Positions 37,518 through 46,297 of a DNA stretch of 64,000 nucleotides are shown here, one piece after another; the stretch's first letter is position 1, and every line of letters starts with the position of its first letter. The translations under genes were made by a program, and so were the position numbers. Location: NCBI RefSeq assembly GCF_948948975.1, contig NZ_CARBVX010000010.1, forward strand, positions 1 to 64,000, in the 5' to 3' direction. Under the pieces are notes generated by a model. It saw only the letters and a list, made by a program, of their open reading frames with translations, was not told the DNA's origin and ran no database searches. Origin of the DNA: an uncultured Lactobacillus sp. (GTDB lineage Bacteria; Bacillota; Bacilli; Lactobacillales; Lactobacillaceae).

Positions 37518-39539
37518 TTAATTACTTATTATTTTTACATAATCCCTAATTGTAAAAAATTCTAGGATCTGTTCTAACTTTTTCTGATCATCTTTTTTAA
37601 TTTTGTAAATATTAGTTCCTTGACTAATTATTTTCATTAAATCGTAATAAAACTGGTCTAACATATTTTTTGACAACTTATTACTAAACTCATCAATTTC
37701 TGTTCCCAAATATATTTTTGTACCTTTGGGAATAACAATTTTTGCAGTTTTCTGAGGGTCAAAATTATTGCTAAAATCAACAATTGTTTTCAAATATACA
37801 TTATCCAATTCAGAATCTTTAATATTTTTAACAACTAGAGGCGTGATTTCCTTTAAAGAAGTTTGACCTTGTTTAAAAATTGATGGATATAAAGAAGCAA
37901 TACGAAGCCTATTGATTAAATTGTATAAAGTCGCTTGAGTAGAATAGGCAGGGATCTTTATCCGGCTTACAATATGATGCAAAGTTCTCAAATTTGTAGA
38001 TAACTCAAATAAAGTTTTAGAATTATTTTGTTTTAGGTGATTATTAACTAAACTTGATTTTTTGGAAACCCGATATTTTAACCCAACGAAATTCCCATTG
38101 GCTACTCTTAAGCCTAAATTATTTTGTGCATTATACCAAGCTGGCATCCCATTAATTAAATAATTTTCATATACGCTAGTTTCAAATACTTCTCTACGCC
38201 AAAAAGCATAGTTAGTATAAATATTTTTTCCCAGTCCCAGGGCGGTTTTTATTAAACTAACTTCGTTTCGATAATAAGGTCTAACTAAATGAAATTTACC
38301 ATCTTTTAAGCGCTGATACATGGCTCTAATTCCGATAAACATTCCGTCACATTTTTCACCAAGAATAGTGCTAACAGCACGGTAAAAAACATTTTGATTG
38401 AATAGTATTTTATCAGCATCTAAAACAAAAATTATTTCTCCACTAGCGTATTTCAGACCATGTCTAATAGACTGAAAATAATTATGATGAGTCTGCTTAG
38501 TATATGTAAGAGGTAATTTTGTATTTCCTAAGTATCGTCTTATAATCTCTTCTGTTTTATCCCTTGAGCCATCATTAATTAAAATAATTTCCCAATTTTG
38601 GTAAGTTTGATTTTTTATTGATTCTAGGGCTTCAACAATCGTATTTGCACTATTATGGGCTGGGATTAAGACTGAAATTTTTACTTGTTTCTTCCCTAAA
38701 CTTATATTTCCAAAGATATTAACAATAGATAAAGCCAAAATAAAGATTAAAACTAAGTAGCTTGTATTAATCACATTGGATTCAACAACAAGCATACTTA
38801 GCTCACTAATCGTCAAAAATCCTATTATTCCTACAATTAAGTGAGCATTAATAGCTAAATAACCTTTAGCTTTTAAATAAATCATTGCGCCTATTATTTC
38901 TATTAAAATAATTAGCTCTATCAATAAAAGAATTGCACCAATATTCCAAGAAAGATTCCCTAAAATTCCCTCAGGCAATTCCGGTACATACCAAACTAGA
39001 GAAATAAGTAGAACAATCAAATAAACACACAATAAAAAAGGACGCAACTGTTCACTAAAAGTAACCATAACTCTAATCAGATAAAAGACAAAAGTTAAAA
39101 CAGAAATAATTAAAATTAACAAAGTACCTGCTTTGATTGGTAATTGGGCTAAAACATTTAAATTAAGTAATAATAATACTAAATTCTTTGTATTAAAGTG
39201 TCGATCTAAAAAATATAAAATCCCCATATAAGAGATAATTGTTAATTGATATAAAGCTCCAATTTCTGATAGAGGGAAGATATCCAGATTATTTAGAACT
39301 ACTGTTAACGCTAAAAAAACTGAAAGAAGACTCAAAGTTTTTTCTAGAAACCATTGATCTAAATCTTCAAGAAGAATCGATAAAGCTAATAAGAGCAATA
39401 TCAATCCATAAGCGGCACTAATAATGAGAAAGCCATTATCACCCTTCCAAATATTGCTACTAAATTCAAAAATTAAAGGTAAAATTCCAATTAAAATCGC
39501 TAAAATCTTGCTTTTATGATAATTTTCCACTATTTTCAC
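37518..39539 (-). CDS. Polytopic membrane protein with a cytosolic GT2 glycosyltransferase domain
   Basis: A 673-residue protein with an unusual order. The first 280 residues hold about nine hydrophobic segments. A GT2 domain follows, starting KISVLIPAHNSANTIVEALES with ILINDGSRDKTEEI and the metal-binding FVLDADKILF near residue 375. About 270 residues of unassigned sequence end the protein. Most membrane GT2 enzymes place the catalytic part before or between helices. It overlaps the upstream GT4 gene by 26 bp and is the last gene of the tagA operon, which suggests a role in modifying or building teichoic acid or a related polymer. Confidence 0.82.
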   Translation of the reverse strand: MKIVENYHKSKILAILIGILPLIFEFSSNIWKGDNGFLIISAAYGLILLLLALSILLEDLDQWFLEKTLSLLSVFLALTVVLNNLDIFPLSEIGALYQLTIISYMGILYFLDRHFNTKNLVLLLLNLNVLAQLPIKAGTLLILIISVLTFVFYLIRVMVTFSEQLRPFLLCVYLIVLLISLVWYVPELPEGILGNLSWNIGAILLLIELIILIEIIGAMIYLKAKGYLAINAHLIVGIIGFLTISELSMLVVESNVINTSYLVLIFILALSIVNIFGNISLGKKQVKISVLIPAHNSANTIVEALESIKNQTYQNWEIILINDGSRDKTEEIIRRYLGNTKLPLTYTKQTHHNYFQSIRHGLKYASGEIIFVLDADKILFNQNVFYRAVSTILGEKCDGMFIGIRAMYQRLKDGKFHLVRPYYRNEVSLIKTALGLGKNIYTNYAFWRREVFETSVYENYLINGMPAWYNAQNNLGLRVANGNFVGLKYRVSKKSSLVNNHLKQNNSKTLFELSTNLRTLHHIVSRIKIPAYSTQATLYNLINRLRIASLYPSIFKQGQTSLKEITPLVVKNIKDSELDNVYLKTIVDFSNNFDPQKTAKIVIPKGTKIYLGTEIDEFSNKLSKNMLDQFYYDLMKIISQGTNIYKIKKDDQKKLEQILEFFTIRDYVKIISN

Positions 39540-40629
39540 CTAAAACAAGTTTGTAATAATTTTCAATTGCCACCAATTGGTTTTTCATTGAAAAAGCGTG
39601 CATTAGATATGTCTTTTCTTTTTCAGCCATAATTCTAAGATCCGTCTTGCTGCTAGCGATAGCTTGTCTTAATTTTTCACTAATGCTATCTATGTCTCCA
39701 ATTTTAGCAACAAAACCATACTCTTCACTAGGAATCATCTTCTCAATATCTCCAACATCGGTTGACAAAATTGGCACTAAGTTATCACTAGCCTCTAATA
39801 AAACAAGGGGAAAACTTTCTGAATAAGATGTTAAAACTGCCAAATCCATCTTTTGATATAACTTTCTAGTCTCTTGGTGAGTCAAAAAGCCATGAAAAGT
39901 TACTTGCGGACTAATGCCTAAATCTCGGGCCAGTGCTTTTAAATTATTTAATTCATTGCCATCACCTACAATATGCAAGCGAATATTTTGATCATTAAGA
40001 TTTCTTATTGCCTTTAAAAGCAAGTCTTGTCCTTTAACTTTTTCAGTTCGACCAACATTAATAATATTGAAATAGGGATGAGCATATTTTTTAGGAACAT
40101 CCTTATTTTGATGGAAAAAAATCCCATTATAAATTACACAAATTTTTGTTTTCGGAATGCCCACCTTTTCAACTAGAAGATTAGAAAAGTTCTGGGTAAT
40201 TGCAAAGATACCATCTGCTTTTTTTAAAGCCATGATATTTAATTTAGTAAAAATATTTCCAACCATTCCTCGTCCTTCAAAATCTTTTAAAGGATCAGAA
40301 TGAACAGTAATAATCCACTTTGCTGTGATTTGCTTTTTAATCATTGAAACAAATAGATTAGCCCGTGCTCCATGAGTATGAACTATATCAAAGTTTCCCT
40401 CATTAATAAATCTAGTAAGGCGCTTTAAAACACTTAGGTCATAACGGCTTTGTGCTCCTAAAATGGTTGTTTTAATTTTTGCTTTTTTAGCCGCTTTTGC
40501 TACAGGGCCATCTGCCAAAGTTAAGAGTTCGAAATCAGCATTTTGTTTTTTTGCTTCTGTCAACAAATTAACAATATGAGACAGTCCCCCACCTTTTTCT
40601 AAACCAGCATTAATATGTAAAACTTTCAT
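39514..40629 (-). CDS. GT4-family glycosyltransferase
   Basis: A 371-residue GT-B enzyme. The N-terminal domain begins KVLHINAGLEKGGGLSHIVNLL. The C-terminal GT4 domain has NVGRTEKVKGQDLLLKAI and the EX7E region near SYSESFPLVLLEASD, where donor sugars bind. It is soluble and would act at the membrane face. It starts 4 bp after tagA and overlaps the membrane GT2 gene, so all three serve one polymer. The sugar cannot be read from sequence. Confidence 0.9.
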   Translation of the reverse strand: MKVLHINAGLEKGGGLSHIVNLLTEAKKQNADFELLTLADGPVAKAAKKAKIKTTILGAQSRYDLSVLKRLTRFINEGNFDIVHTHGARANLFVSMIKKQITAKWIITVHSDPLKDFEGRGMVGNIFTKLNIMALKKADGIFAITQNFSNLLVEKVGIPKTKICVIYNGIFFHQNKDVPKKYAHPYFNIINVGRTEKVKGQDLLLKAIRNLNDQNIRLHIVGDGNELNNLKALARDLGISPQVTFHGFLTHQETRKLYQKMDLAVLTSYSESFPLVLLEASDNLVPILSTDVGDIEKMIPSEEYGFVAKIGDIDSISEKLRQAIASSKTDLRIMAEKEKTYLMHAFSMKNQLVAIENYYKLVLGENSGKLS

Positions 40630-40633
40630 TTAA

Positions 40634-41374
40634 TTAATTCTTTCTTTTATTTTCTTTTTTTGATTTTTCAACTTCAACTACAAATTCTGGCAATGCAAGC
40701 ATACGCTTAAAGCGAGTTGGATTAGTAATTAAGCGATAGAACCATTCAAGATGCGTTTTTTGAAATGCTTCTGGAGCACGTTTTACTACGCCAGAAAAAA
40801 CATCAAAACTTCCGCCAACTCCCATCATAATTGCGGGCACTTTTGCTTGGCGGAGGATGGAGATTAACTCTTCTTGTCTTGGAAAACCAATTGCTGCAAA
40901 AACTAAATCAGGTTTCGATTCTTCAATTCTTTTAGCTACTGTCTTTAAGTCATCCTTAAAATAGCCATCTTCCGCTCCGACTAATTCAATTCCGGGATAA
41001 TCACGCGTAATTTTTTCTTTAGTAATTCGCATTACTTCAGGCTTTGCACCAATTAAATATACACGTAATTTTCTTAAATTTCCTACTTGTAGTAGCCAAG
41101 TAAACAGATCATACCCTGTCACTCGTTCTTTAAGCGACTTTTTTAACATTTTTCCGCCTAATACAATTCCAATTCCGTCCGGTGTAATCAAATCTGCATT
41201 CTTGGTAATAAGTTTCATAAATTTTGGATCTTTATTAGCAGCCATTACAATTTCGGGATTAGCTGTTACTACCATGGTTGATAATTTATTATTCAATCTA
41301 CTAATCAATCTATCTTTGAACTCTTCCAAAGAATAGTTATCAAATTCAATTCCTAAAATATTAACTTTACTCAT
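40634..41374 (-). CDS. tagA: WecG/TagA-family N-acetylmannosaminyltransferase
   Basis: A 246-residue enzyme of the WecG/TagA/CpsF family, which adds ManNAc to undecaprenyl-PP-GlcNAc to build the teichoic-acid linkage unit. Conserved blocks are VVTANPEIVMAANKDPKF near residue 37, ADLITPDGIGIVLGGKML near 62 with the catalytic Asp, and VFAAIGFPRQEELI with GVGGSFDVFSGVVKRAPE near 185-200. The C-terminal HLEWFYRLITNPTRFKRM helps hold it at the membrane. It is divergent from tagD and first in an operon with two further glycosyltransferases. Confidence 0.93.
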   Translation of the reverse strand: MSKVNILGIEFDNYSLEEFKDRLISRLNNKLSTMVVTANPEIVMAANKDPKFMKLITKNADLITPDGIGIVLGGKMLKKSLKERVTGYDLFTWLLQVGNLRKLRVYLIGAKPEVMRITKEKITRDYPGIELVGAEDGYFKDDLKTVAKRIEESKPDLVFAAIGFPRQEELISILRQAKVPAIMMGVGGSFDVFSGVVKRAPEAFQKTHLEWFYRLITNPTRFKRMLALPEFVVEVEKSKKENKRKN

Positions 41375-41403
41375 TCTCTACTTTTTAACCATTTCTATGT
41401 GAA

Positions 41404-41490
41404 ATAATATCTTTACTTATTATTTTAACAAAAAAGACCTAGAAACTTTTTTAATATAAAAGTTTCACTTTTTTCTACTTCTGCTAGAAT
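41404..41490. promoter_or_regulatory. Divergent tagA/tagD promoters with an inverted repeat
   Basis: For tagA (minus): TTGTTA (41426-41431) and TATTAT (41404-41409), spacing 16. For tagD (plus): TTTCAC (41463-41468) and TAGAAT (41485-41490) with an upstream TGC, spacing 16. Between them lies GAAACTTTT-N7-AAAAGTTTC (41442-41450 and 41458-41466), a 9-bp inverted repeat touching the tagD -35 box, a possible shared operator. Confidence 0.55.
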
Positions 41491-41517
41491 AGTAACTATT
41501 ATAAGGGAGTATTTATT

Positions 41518-41904
41518 ATGAAAAAAATTATTACCTACGGAACCTTTGATCTATTGCATTATGGTCACATTCGCCTTCTAAAAAGAGCTCGTGCCTTAGG
41601 CGATTATTTAATCGTAGGTCTATCAACAGACGAATTTAATGAATTTAGCAAACATAAACAAGCCTATAATAGCTATGCTGAAAGAAAATATATCTTAGAG
41701 GCAATTAGATATGTAGATAAAGTTATTCCTGAAGAAAATTGGGATCAAAAAATTAATGACGTACAAAAATATGATATCGATACTTTCGTAATGGGTAATG
41801 ACTGGGAGGGAAAATTCGATTTTCTAAAACCTTATTGTAAAGTTGAATATCTTGAAAGAACTCCTGGAATTTCTACTACACAAATCAAAAAAGACTTGAA
41901 ATAA
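41518..41904 (+). CDS. tagD: Glycerol-3-phosphate cytidylyltransferase
   Basis: A 128-residue enzyme that makes CDP-glycerol, the donor for teichoic-acid glycerol phosphate. It has the nucleotidyltransferase HxGH motif in YGTFDLLHYGHIRLLKRA near residues 7-24 and the second signature RTPGISTTQIK near the C-terminus. Length is typical of TagD/TarD. AGGGAG lies 8 nt before the ATG. It is the only plus-strand gene of the region and faces tagA. Its product would serve the glycerophosphotransferase at 22333-23481 or others. Confidence 0.97.
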   Translation: MKKIITYGTFDLLHYGHIRLLKRARALGDYLIVGLSTDEFNEFSKHKQAYNSYAERKYILEAIRYVDKVIPEENWDQKINDVQKYDIDTFVMGNDWEGKFDFLKPYCKVEYLERTPGISTTQIKKDLK

Positions 41905-41956
41905 AAAATGCATAATGTAGTACATATCAAAAGTTAAACTACATTATGCATTTTTT
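41903..41956. terminator. Bidirectional terminator between tagD and the GntR gene
   Basis: A perfect 19-bp stem (arms 41903-41921 and 41938-41956, containing ATGCATAATGTAGT) with A and T tails overlaps both converging stop codons. Confidence 0.9.
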
Positions 41957-42656
41957 ATTTTTCAAATGTAAATTCGAATCTTTCGGCTACATACGATGCC
42001 CGAACATATTCAAAAGGATAATGATTACTAAGTTCAGTAACCTGTCGTCTAGTTACCAATGGTTCACCCCTTTTAACTGACAATAAGCGCGCTTCATTTT
42101 CATTAGCAACAGCTGCACCTATGTTTTCTACAACGCTCCCAATTTTATAGCCACCCTTTTCTTCAAGAGTTTGATATAAACTACTTGAAATTTCATCTTT
42201 AGAAAAACGAGAAACTAATTCATAAGGAATTGTTGCTACTTCATAACAAATTGGTACATTATCGGCAAAACGAACACGTTCCATTCTCAATACATTATCT
42301 GTATCCTGAATTTTTAGCTTTTCTTTTTCAGATAGGGATGGCTTCGTTATACGATAAGACAGTAATTTGCTAGAAGGAACCTGACCATTAGAACGAGTTA
42401 TATCGGTAAAACTCATGATCCCAGACATTTTTTCCTGGACCTTTTGGCTAGAAACATAGGTTCCACTACCTAAACGTCTTTCTAAGATCCCTTCATCCTC
42501 TAATGTCTTAATTGCTTGACGCAACGTCATTCTAGAGACATTGAATTTTGAAGCTAATTGCCGCTCAGCAGGGATCCGCTCTCCAACTTTATATTTTTTA
42601 TTTTCAATATCACGCTTTATTTGATTGTGAATTTTAATATACATCGGTTCTTGCAT
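41955..42656 (-). CDS. GntR-family (HutC type) transcriptional regulator with UTRA domain
   Basis: A 233-residue regulator. The winged helix covers residues 5-70 (IKRDIENKKYKVGERIPAER, FNVSRMTLRQAIKTLEDEGI, RRLGSGTYV). The UTRA effector domain covers about 90-230, with VLRMERVRFADNVPICYE and PLVTRRQVT. Such regulators sense phosphorylated sugars, for example GlcNAc-6-P or trehalose-6-P. No sugar-use genes are next to it, so its targets are unknown. The upstream gene on the same strand is the beta-helix protein, 54 bp away. GTGAGGGG lies 5 nt before the ATG. Confidence 0.92.
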   Translation of the reverse strand: MQEPMYIKIHNQIKRDIENKKYKVGERIPAERQLASKFNVSRMTLRQAIKTLEDEGILERRLGSGTYVSSQKVQEKMSGIMSFTDITRSNGQVPSSKLLSYRITKPSLSEKEKLKIQDTDNVLRMERVRFADNVPICYEVATIPYELVSRFSKDEISSSLYQTLEEKGGYKIGSVVENIGAAVANENEARLLSVKRGEPLVTRRQVTELSNHYPFEYVRASYVAERFEFTFEK

Positions 42657-42710
42657 GATAACCCCTCACTTCATTCTGCTACCAAACTTATTTTAGCTTA
42701 AACCAGCTGA

Positions 42711-43832
42711 TTAGTCATTGTTCTTCTTTGCTTCCCAACGCATTCCCAAAATATTAATATTGGGTCTACTATTGCATTCAACCTCTAAATCTTGAGCACT
42801 ACTTGAAACAATATTTAGTTTAATCTTAGCATCATCCTGGACTGCCAGCCTACTCCCATTCGGATTAATAATTAAATCCCGGCCCCCTAAAGTTGCTTGC
42901 CCATTTAAGGCTAAAAAATACTCAAAATCATCTCTTCCAGAAAAGGCGACTCTAGTTGCATCTGCCGTGGCCTTATCTTGAAAATCTGCGTGACTAATAA
43001 TAGTTGAATTGTTTAAGGTTACTTTCGCATTATCACATGCAATTAAACGGTCTATTTTACTATTTTGAATCAAAGTTCTCGTATTCTTATCAAGAAAAAT
43101 ACCGCCTTTAAATTTAGACTGTAAAATATTCACCCATGAATCATCTGAAATATAGAAGCTAGAGTCATCGTTCTTTTCAACCGTTGAATTGAGCATATTT
43201 ACCCAAGTTTGGCCATGAATTAAACCATATGAAATAGTCGTATTATTCAAGTCAACTTCTGCATTTGAATTTGGATATGTACTTAGATTACCATGAATAA
43301 TACTATTAGAAATAATTGCAGTCCCTTTTCCCTGAATACCTAAAGCTGCGTAATTTTCAGAATCATAATCAATTAATGAATCGGTCATTGTAAGTCTAAA
43401 GTCAGCTTGTGCAAATAAGGAAACACTAGAATTCAAAATTTTACTTGAAAATAATTCTAATGTACATTTTCCATTCACAGCAATTGCGGCCATATCATCT
43501 TCATCCCCATAAAGGGTAGTGTTACGTAAAGTAAGATAAGTATCAGCAGCATCATCAACATAAATAGTATTATGACCAGATTTTGTTTGAAGAGCAATAT
43601 TTTCTAATGTGAAAAAATTGCAATTACTCTCCAACACAAAAAAGCCATTAATTACAGTCTCTTCTGGTGTACTCCCCGTTCCCTTGATAGTAATATTATT
43701 TACTTCTAAGCCTCTATCTAATTCATAAAATCCAGGAGCAAGCAGTAATACATCATCGGGCTGCAAGTCTTTAAGAGCACTTTTCCAAGTAGTACCGTCT
43801 CCTCGACCACTGACTTTAACAAGACGCGCCAT
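42711..43832 (-). CDS. Stand-alone parallel beta-helix protein
   Basis: A 373-residue protein made almost entirely of short beta-helix coils, with repeating patterns such as CNFFTLENIALQTKSGHNTI, LTLRNTTLYGD, AIISNSIIHGN and TLIQNSKIDRL. It has no signal peptide and should be cytosolic. Its beginning (TTWKSALKDLQPDDVLLLAPG) matches the start of the beta-helix/AAA+ fusion at 33079-35076 (TTWKFEDALNQASDGDDILI), and both end the helix with a S-x-PNI stretch, so they are paralogues, one with and one without the ATPase. An AAAGGAT ribosome site lies 8 nt before the ATG. Function unknown. Confidence 0.8.
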   Translation of the reverse strand: MARLVKVSGRGDGTTWKSALKDLQPDDVLLLAPGFYELDRGLEVNNITIKGTGSTPEETVINGFFVLESNCNFFTLENIALQTKSGHNTIYVDDAADTYLTLRNTTLYGDEDDMAAIAVNGKCTLELFSSKILNSSVSLFAQADFRLTMTDSLIDYDSENYAALGIQGKGTAIISNSIIHGNLSTYPNSNAEVDLNNTTISYGLIHGQTWVNMLNSTVEKNDDSSFYISDDSWVNILQSKFKGGIFLDKNTRTLIQNSKIDRLIACDNAKVTLNNSTIISHADFQDKATADATRVAFSGRDDFEYFLALNGQATLGGRDLIINPNGSRLAVQDDAKIKLNIVSSSAQDLEVECNSRPNINILGMRWEAKKNND

Positions 43833-43924
43833 ACAAATCGATCCTTTCTACATAAAAATTTCATACATTATTCCCTTTATTTTCAATGTTTTCTGCTTAA
43901 ATATAATCAGAAATGGAGGTAACT

Positions 43925-44227
43925 ATGATTAACATTACTACAAATCAATTAGCAGAAATTTTAGCACAAGATTCTAACATCAATTTATATGATTTACGAA
44001 CACCAATTGAATTTGCATCAGGTCATATTCCTAATAGTCATAATCTTCCCTTTGAAGAATTAAAATACTTCAATGATCCTAAAAATGAGACCTACTATTT
44101 TATTTGTCGGTCCGGTGATCTTTCAAACTATGTATGCCAATCTTTAAAATCTAAAGGTTATAAGAAATTAATTAGCATTACTGACGGTATCCTTAACTGG
44201 AAAGGTAAAATACAAAGTATAAATTAA
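43925..44227 (+). CDS. Single-domain rhodanese-like protein
   Basis: A 100-residue rhodanese fold protein. The CH2A region NLYDLRTPIEFASGHIPNSHNLPF and the active-site loop CRSGDLS, with the catalytic Cys near residue 59, are complete. These proteins carry sulfur as a persulfide or act as sulfur or redox relays. The ATG at 43925 was chosen since GGAGG lies 5 nt upstream; the ATG at 43913 overlaps that site. A TATAAT box at 43902-43907 would give a very short leader. A strong hairpin terminator follows, so it is transcribed alone. Confidence 0.93.
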   Translation: MINITTNQLAEILAQDSNINLYDLRTPIEFASGHIPNSHNLPFEELKYFNDPKNETYYFICRSGDLSNYVCQSLKSKGYKKLISITDGILNWKGKIQSIN

Positions 44228-44241
44228 AATTGCAATATAAC

Positions 44242-44271
44242 AAAAAAGGTCATCAAAAGATGACCTTTTTT
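44242..44271. terminator. Terminator between the rhodanese gene and tRNA-Gln
   Basis: A 13-bp stem (AAAAAAGGTCATC/GATGACCTTTTTT) with a 4-nt loop and A/T tails can serve the rhodanese gene and the tRNAs on the other strand. Confidence 0.9.
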
Positions 44272-44295
44272 CGGGTTGGGTGTTCTTTCGAACTA

Positions 44296-44367
44296 TTGGG
44301 TTAGCTGGATTCGAACCAGCGCATGATGGTACCAAAAACCATTGCCTTACCACTTGGCTATAACCCA
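44296..44367 (-). tRNA. tRNA-Gln(TTG), copy 1
   Basis: A 72-nt cloverleaf: acceptor TGGGTTA/TAACCCA, anticodon stem ATGGT/ACCAT around TTTTGGT (anticodon TTG), T-loop GTTCGAATC. No encoded CCA. Identical to the copy at 46330-46401. Confidence 0.96.
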
Positions 44368-44422
44368 TTTGATTGAACTTTTACTTGTTGTTCAATACAA
44401 CCAGCTGAATAAAATTCAGCAA

Positions 44423-44504
44423 TGGAGGCCAGTGGATTCGAACCACCGAACTCAGAGAGAGCGGTTTTACAGACCGCCGCGTTTAGCCACTTCGCTAGGC
44501 CTCC
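44423..44504 (-). tRNA. tRNA-Tyr(GTA)
   Basis: An 82-nt class II tRNA: acceptor GGAGGCC/GGCCTCC, anticodon stem GCGGT/ACCGC around CTGTAAA (anticodon GTA), and a long variable arm. It is followed by tRNA-Gln on the same strand. Confidence 0.96.
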
Positions 44505-44551
44505 GAAACGTTACTTAATTATAATAACGAACTGCCTAGCAAAAAGCAAGT

Positions 44552-44581
44552 AAAAATTAGAAAAAATCTAACTTTTTTATT
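44552..44581 (-). terminator. Weak terminator after the hydroxyacid dehydrogenase gene
   Basis: A short hairpin (AGTTAGA...TCTAA) with T-rich flanks lies 12 bp past the stop. The stem is short and imperfect. Confidence 0.4.
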
Positions 44582-44592
44582 TTTACTCTTAC

Positions 44593-45501
44593 CTACTTTA
44601 ATTGGGCTATATGCTTCTTAATGATAGTAGCTGATTCCCTTAGCTTTTCATCTTCTTCAGAAGTTAACTCTAACGGAATAACTTTCTCTACTCCATCTTT
44701 TCCAATAATTGCTGGATATCCAATATAGGTTTGCACTTCATCTAAATATACAGAAGTTGGTGCAAATAATCTGGCATCACTAAATACAGCTTGAATTAAG
44801 CGAACAGCACAGGTTGCAATTGCATATGAGGTGTATCCTTTACCAAATGCTACCTTCATTGAATTCTTATTAGGTTGTGCACTTAATTTTTCTTCTTGTT
44901 CTTTTGTAAACAACTCTTTGGCAGACTTACCATTAACTGATACAGTTGACCAAGCAGTGAATTGAGATGCTCCATGTTCGCCTAAAACAAATCCTGCTAC
45001 ATTTCTTGGATCTTCATTAAGTTCTTCTCCGACAATTCTTTGCATTCTAGCAGTATCTAGGAAAGTTCCAGTTCCGAAGACTTGCTTTCTTGATAAACCA
45101 GTAGTTTCTTGCAAAATAGTCGAAATTGCATCACATGGGTTTGAAATATTAATTAAGATACCCTTGAAACCAGATTCTTTAATTTTTGCTCCTACTTCCT
45201 TAGCATTCTTAGAATTAATTTCAAATTCACCAAATCTATCTCCAGTTTTAACTGTCGCAGCAATATTACCAAAGGAAGTTACAATAATATCAACATCCTT
45301 TAAATCGCTATAGTCACCTAAAAAAACATTAACATGATAATCATTTCTAGCTAAAGTATCACGTAAATCATTATATTCGGCTTCTGCCTTAGCTTGATTT
45401 TTATCTAATAAGTATAAATTATCAACAATTCCATGAGTAAATAAAGTAAAAGCGACTGTCGCACCAACATGTCCCATACCAATTACGGCTACATTTCTCA
45501 T
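44593..45501 (-). CDS. L-2-hydroxyisocaproate dehydrogenase (LDH family)
   Basis: A 302-residue NAD-dependent enzyme of the lactate/malate dehydrogenase family. The nucleotide-binding GMGHVGATVAFTL is at the N-terminus. The substrate loop reads TGDRFGEFE, the ISNPCDAI block is conserved, and the proton-relay His lies in GEHGASQFTAWSTV. GTGTFLDTARMQR and GKGYTSYAIAT fit the L-HicDH branch better than L-LDH. These enzymes reduce branched 2-keto acids such as 2-ketoisocaproate from leucine. Length is normal. Confidence 0.9.
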   Translation of the reverse strand: MRNVAVIGMGHVGATVAFTLFTHGIVDNLYLLDKNQAKAEAEYNDLRDTLARNDYHVNVFLGDYSDLKDVDIIVTSFGNIAATVKTGDRFGEFEINSKNAKEVGAKIKESGFKGILINISNPCDAISTILQETTGLSRKQVFGTGTFLDTARMQRIVGEELNEDPRNVAGFVLGEHGASQFTAWSTVSVNGKSAKELFTKEQEEKLSAQPNKNSMKVAFGKGYTSYAIATCAVRLIQAVFSDARLFAPTSVYLDEVQTYIGYPAIIGKDGVEKVIPLELTSEEDEKLRESATIIKKHIAQLK

Positions 45502-45573
45502 TGCAATTCCTACTTTCTATAAAAAGTCTTACACCCTAAGGATAATCTATTTGAGCTAAGATTTAAATTCATT

Positions 45574-45890
45574 TTATATCTTTTGACTAGAAAATATTTT
45601 TTCATGTTGCTTAATATTTTCAATTCGTTTCTCATCTCTTTTAATGAGTAACAAAAATAGGGCTTCAATAATTGTAAAAGCTGCTACACGAGAGGAGTAA
45701 TATTGATTTTGTAAAACTGTTTGTCTTACCCCTGTCCTTAAATAATAATCACTATTTAACGCAATCGGAGAATCTGGATTATTAGTAATACCGATAATTT
45801 TAATTTTATTCTTTTTAGCCAACTCAATTTCTTTTATTAGAGCTGCCGATTCTGGGGAGTGAAATATCCATTTGATGAAAAATAATTTTT
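45574..45890 (-). pseudogene. Remnant of an RpiR/MurR-type SIS-domain regulator gene
   Basis: The frame holds only the second half of a sugar-isomerase (SIS) domain: SPESAALIKEIELAKKNKIK, IIGITNNPDSPIALNSDYYL and an RVAAFTIIEALFLLLIKRD tail. The same frame stays open upstream to about 45890, where it runs into the terminator of the next gene. The helix-turn-helix and first SIS half are missing. The longest ATG-started part is 82 codons (45574-45822). It is a decayed regulator; its former targets are unknown. Confidence 0.75.
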
Positions 45891-45896
45891 CGTAAA

Positions 45897-45944
45897 TTAA
45901 AAGACTAGAGATGGTACAAAAAATGCCACATCCCTAGTCTTTTC
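45897..45944 (-). terminator. Terminator after the DUF898 gene
   Basis: AAAAGACTAG...CTAGTCTTTT arms with an inner GATG/CATC stem form a strong hairpin just past the stop at 45947, followed by T-rich DNA on the minus strand. Confidence 0.75.
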
Positions 45945-45946
45945 TA

Positions 45947-46282
45947 TTAGTTAACAAAAATTGTATTTTTTGCCTTCCAATCACGAATTTTTATCCCTAC
46001 CCAAAAGCCATAAATACCGACTGTAATAATAGTTAAAAGTAGCCACTTGATCCAGTTACCGAATAATCCAAAGGCACTTCCGGTAAATTTCATTCTGTGC
46101 CCTTCAATTACAGTATGGTTAATTTCCCAACCATAGGTCATACACACAGCCCAAGGATAGCAAATTCCTAATGTACAAACAGTAATAACTGTTCCTAATA
46201 TATGCCATCCAATAAAAGATAATAAACCACCATCAAAAAAAGAATTACGCCCATGTCTTGTTTCCGTAATAATCTCTCCCAA
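45947..46282 (-). CDS. DUF898-family small membrane protein
   Basis: An 111-residue protein with two strong hydrophobic regions and the family-like blocks FFDGGLLSFIGWHILG, LGICYPWAVCMTYGWEI and GIYGFWVGIKIRDWKAKNT. Similar proteins are common in lactobacilli; the function is unknown. The only in-frame start is a TTG at 46282 without a clear ribosome site, and the tRNA-Gln terminator lies 16 bp upstream, leaving no room for a promoter. Expression may depend on readthrough, or the true start may be a non-standard codon a few residues later after GGGAGAG. Confidence 0.65.
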   Translation of the reverse strand: MGEIITETRHGRNSFFDGGLLSFIGWHILGTVITVCTLGICYPWAVCMTYGWEINHTVIEGHRMKFTGSAFGLFGNWIKWLLLTIITVGIYGFWVGIKIRDWKAKNTIFVN

Positions 46283-46297
46283 TCCAATTTTATGTAC

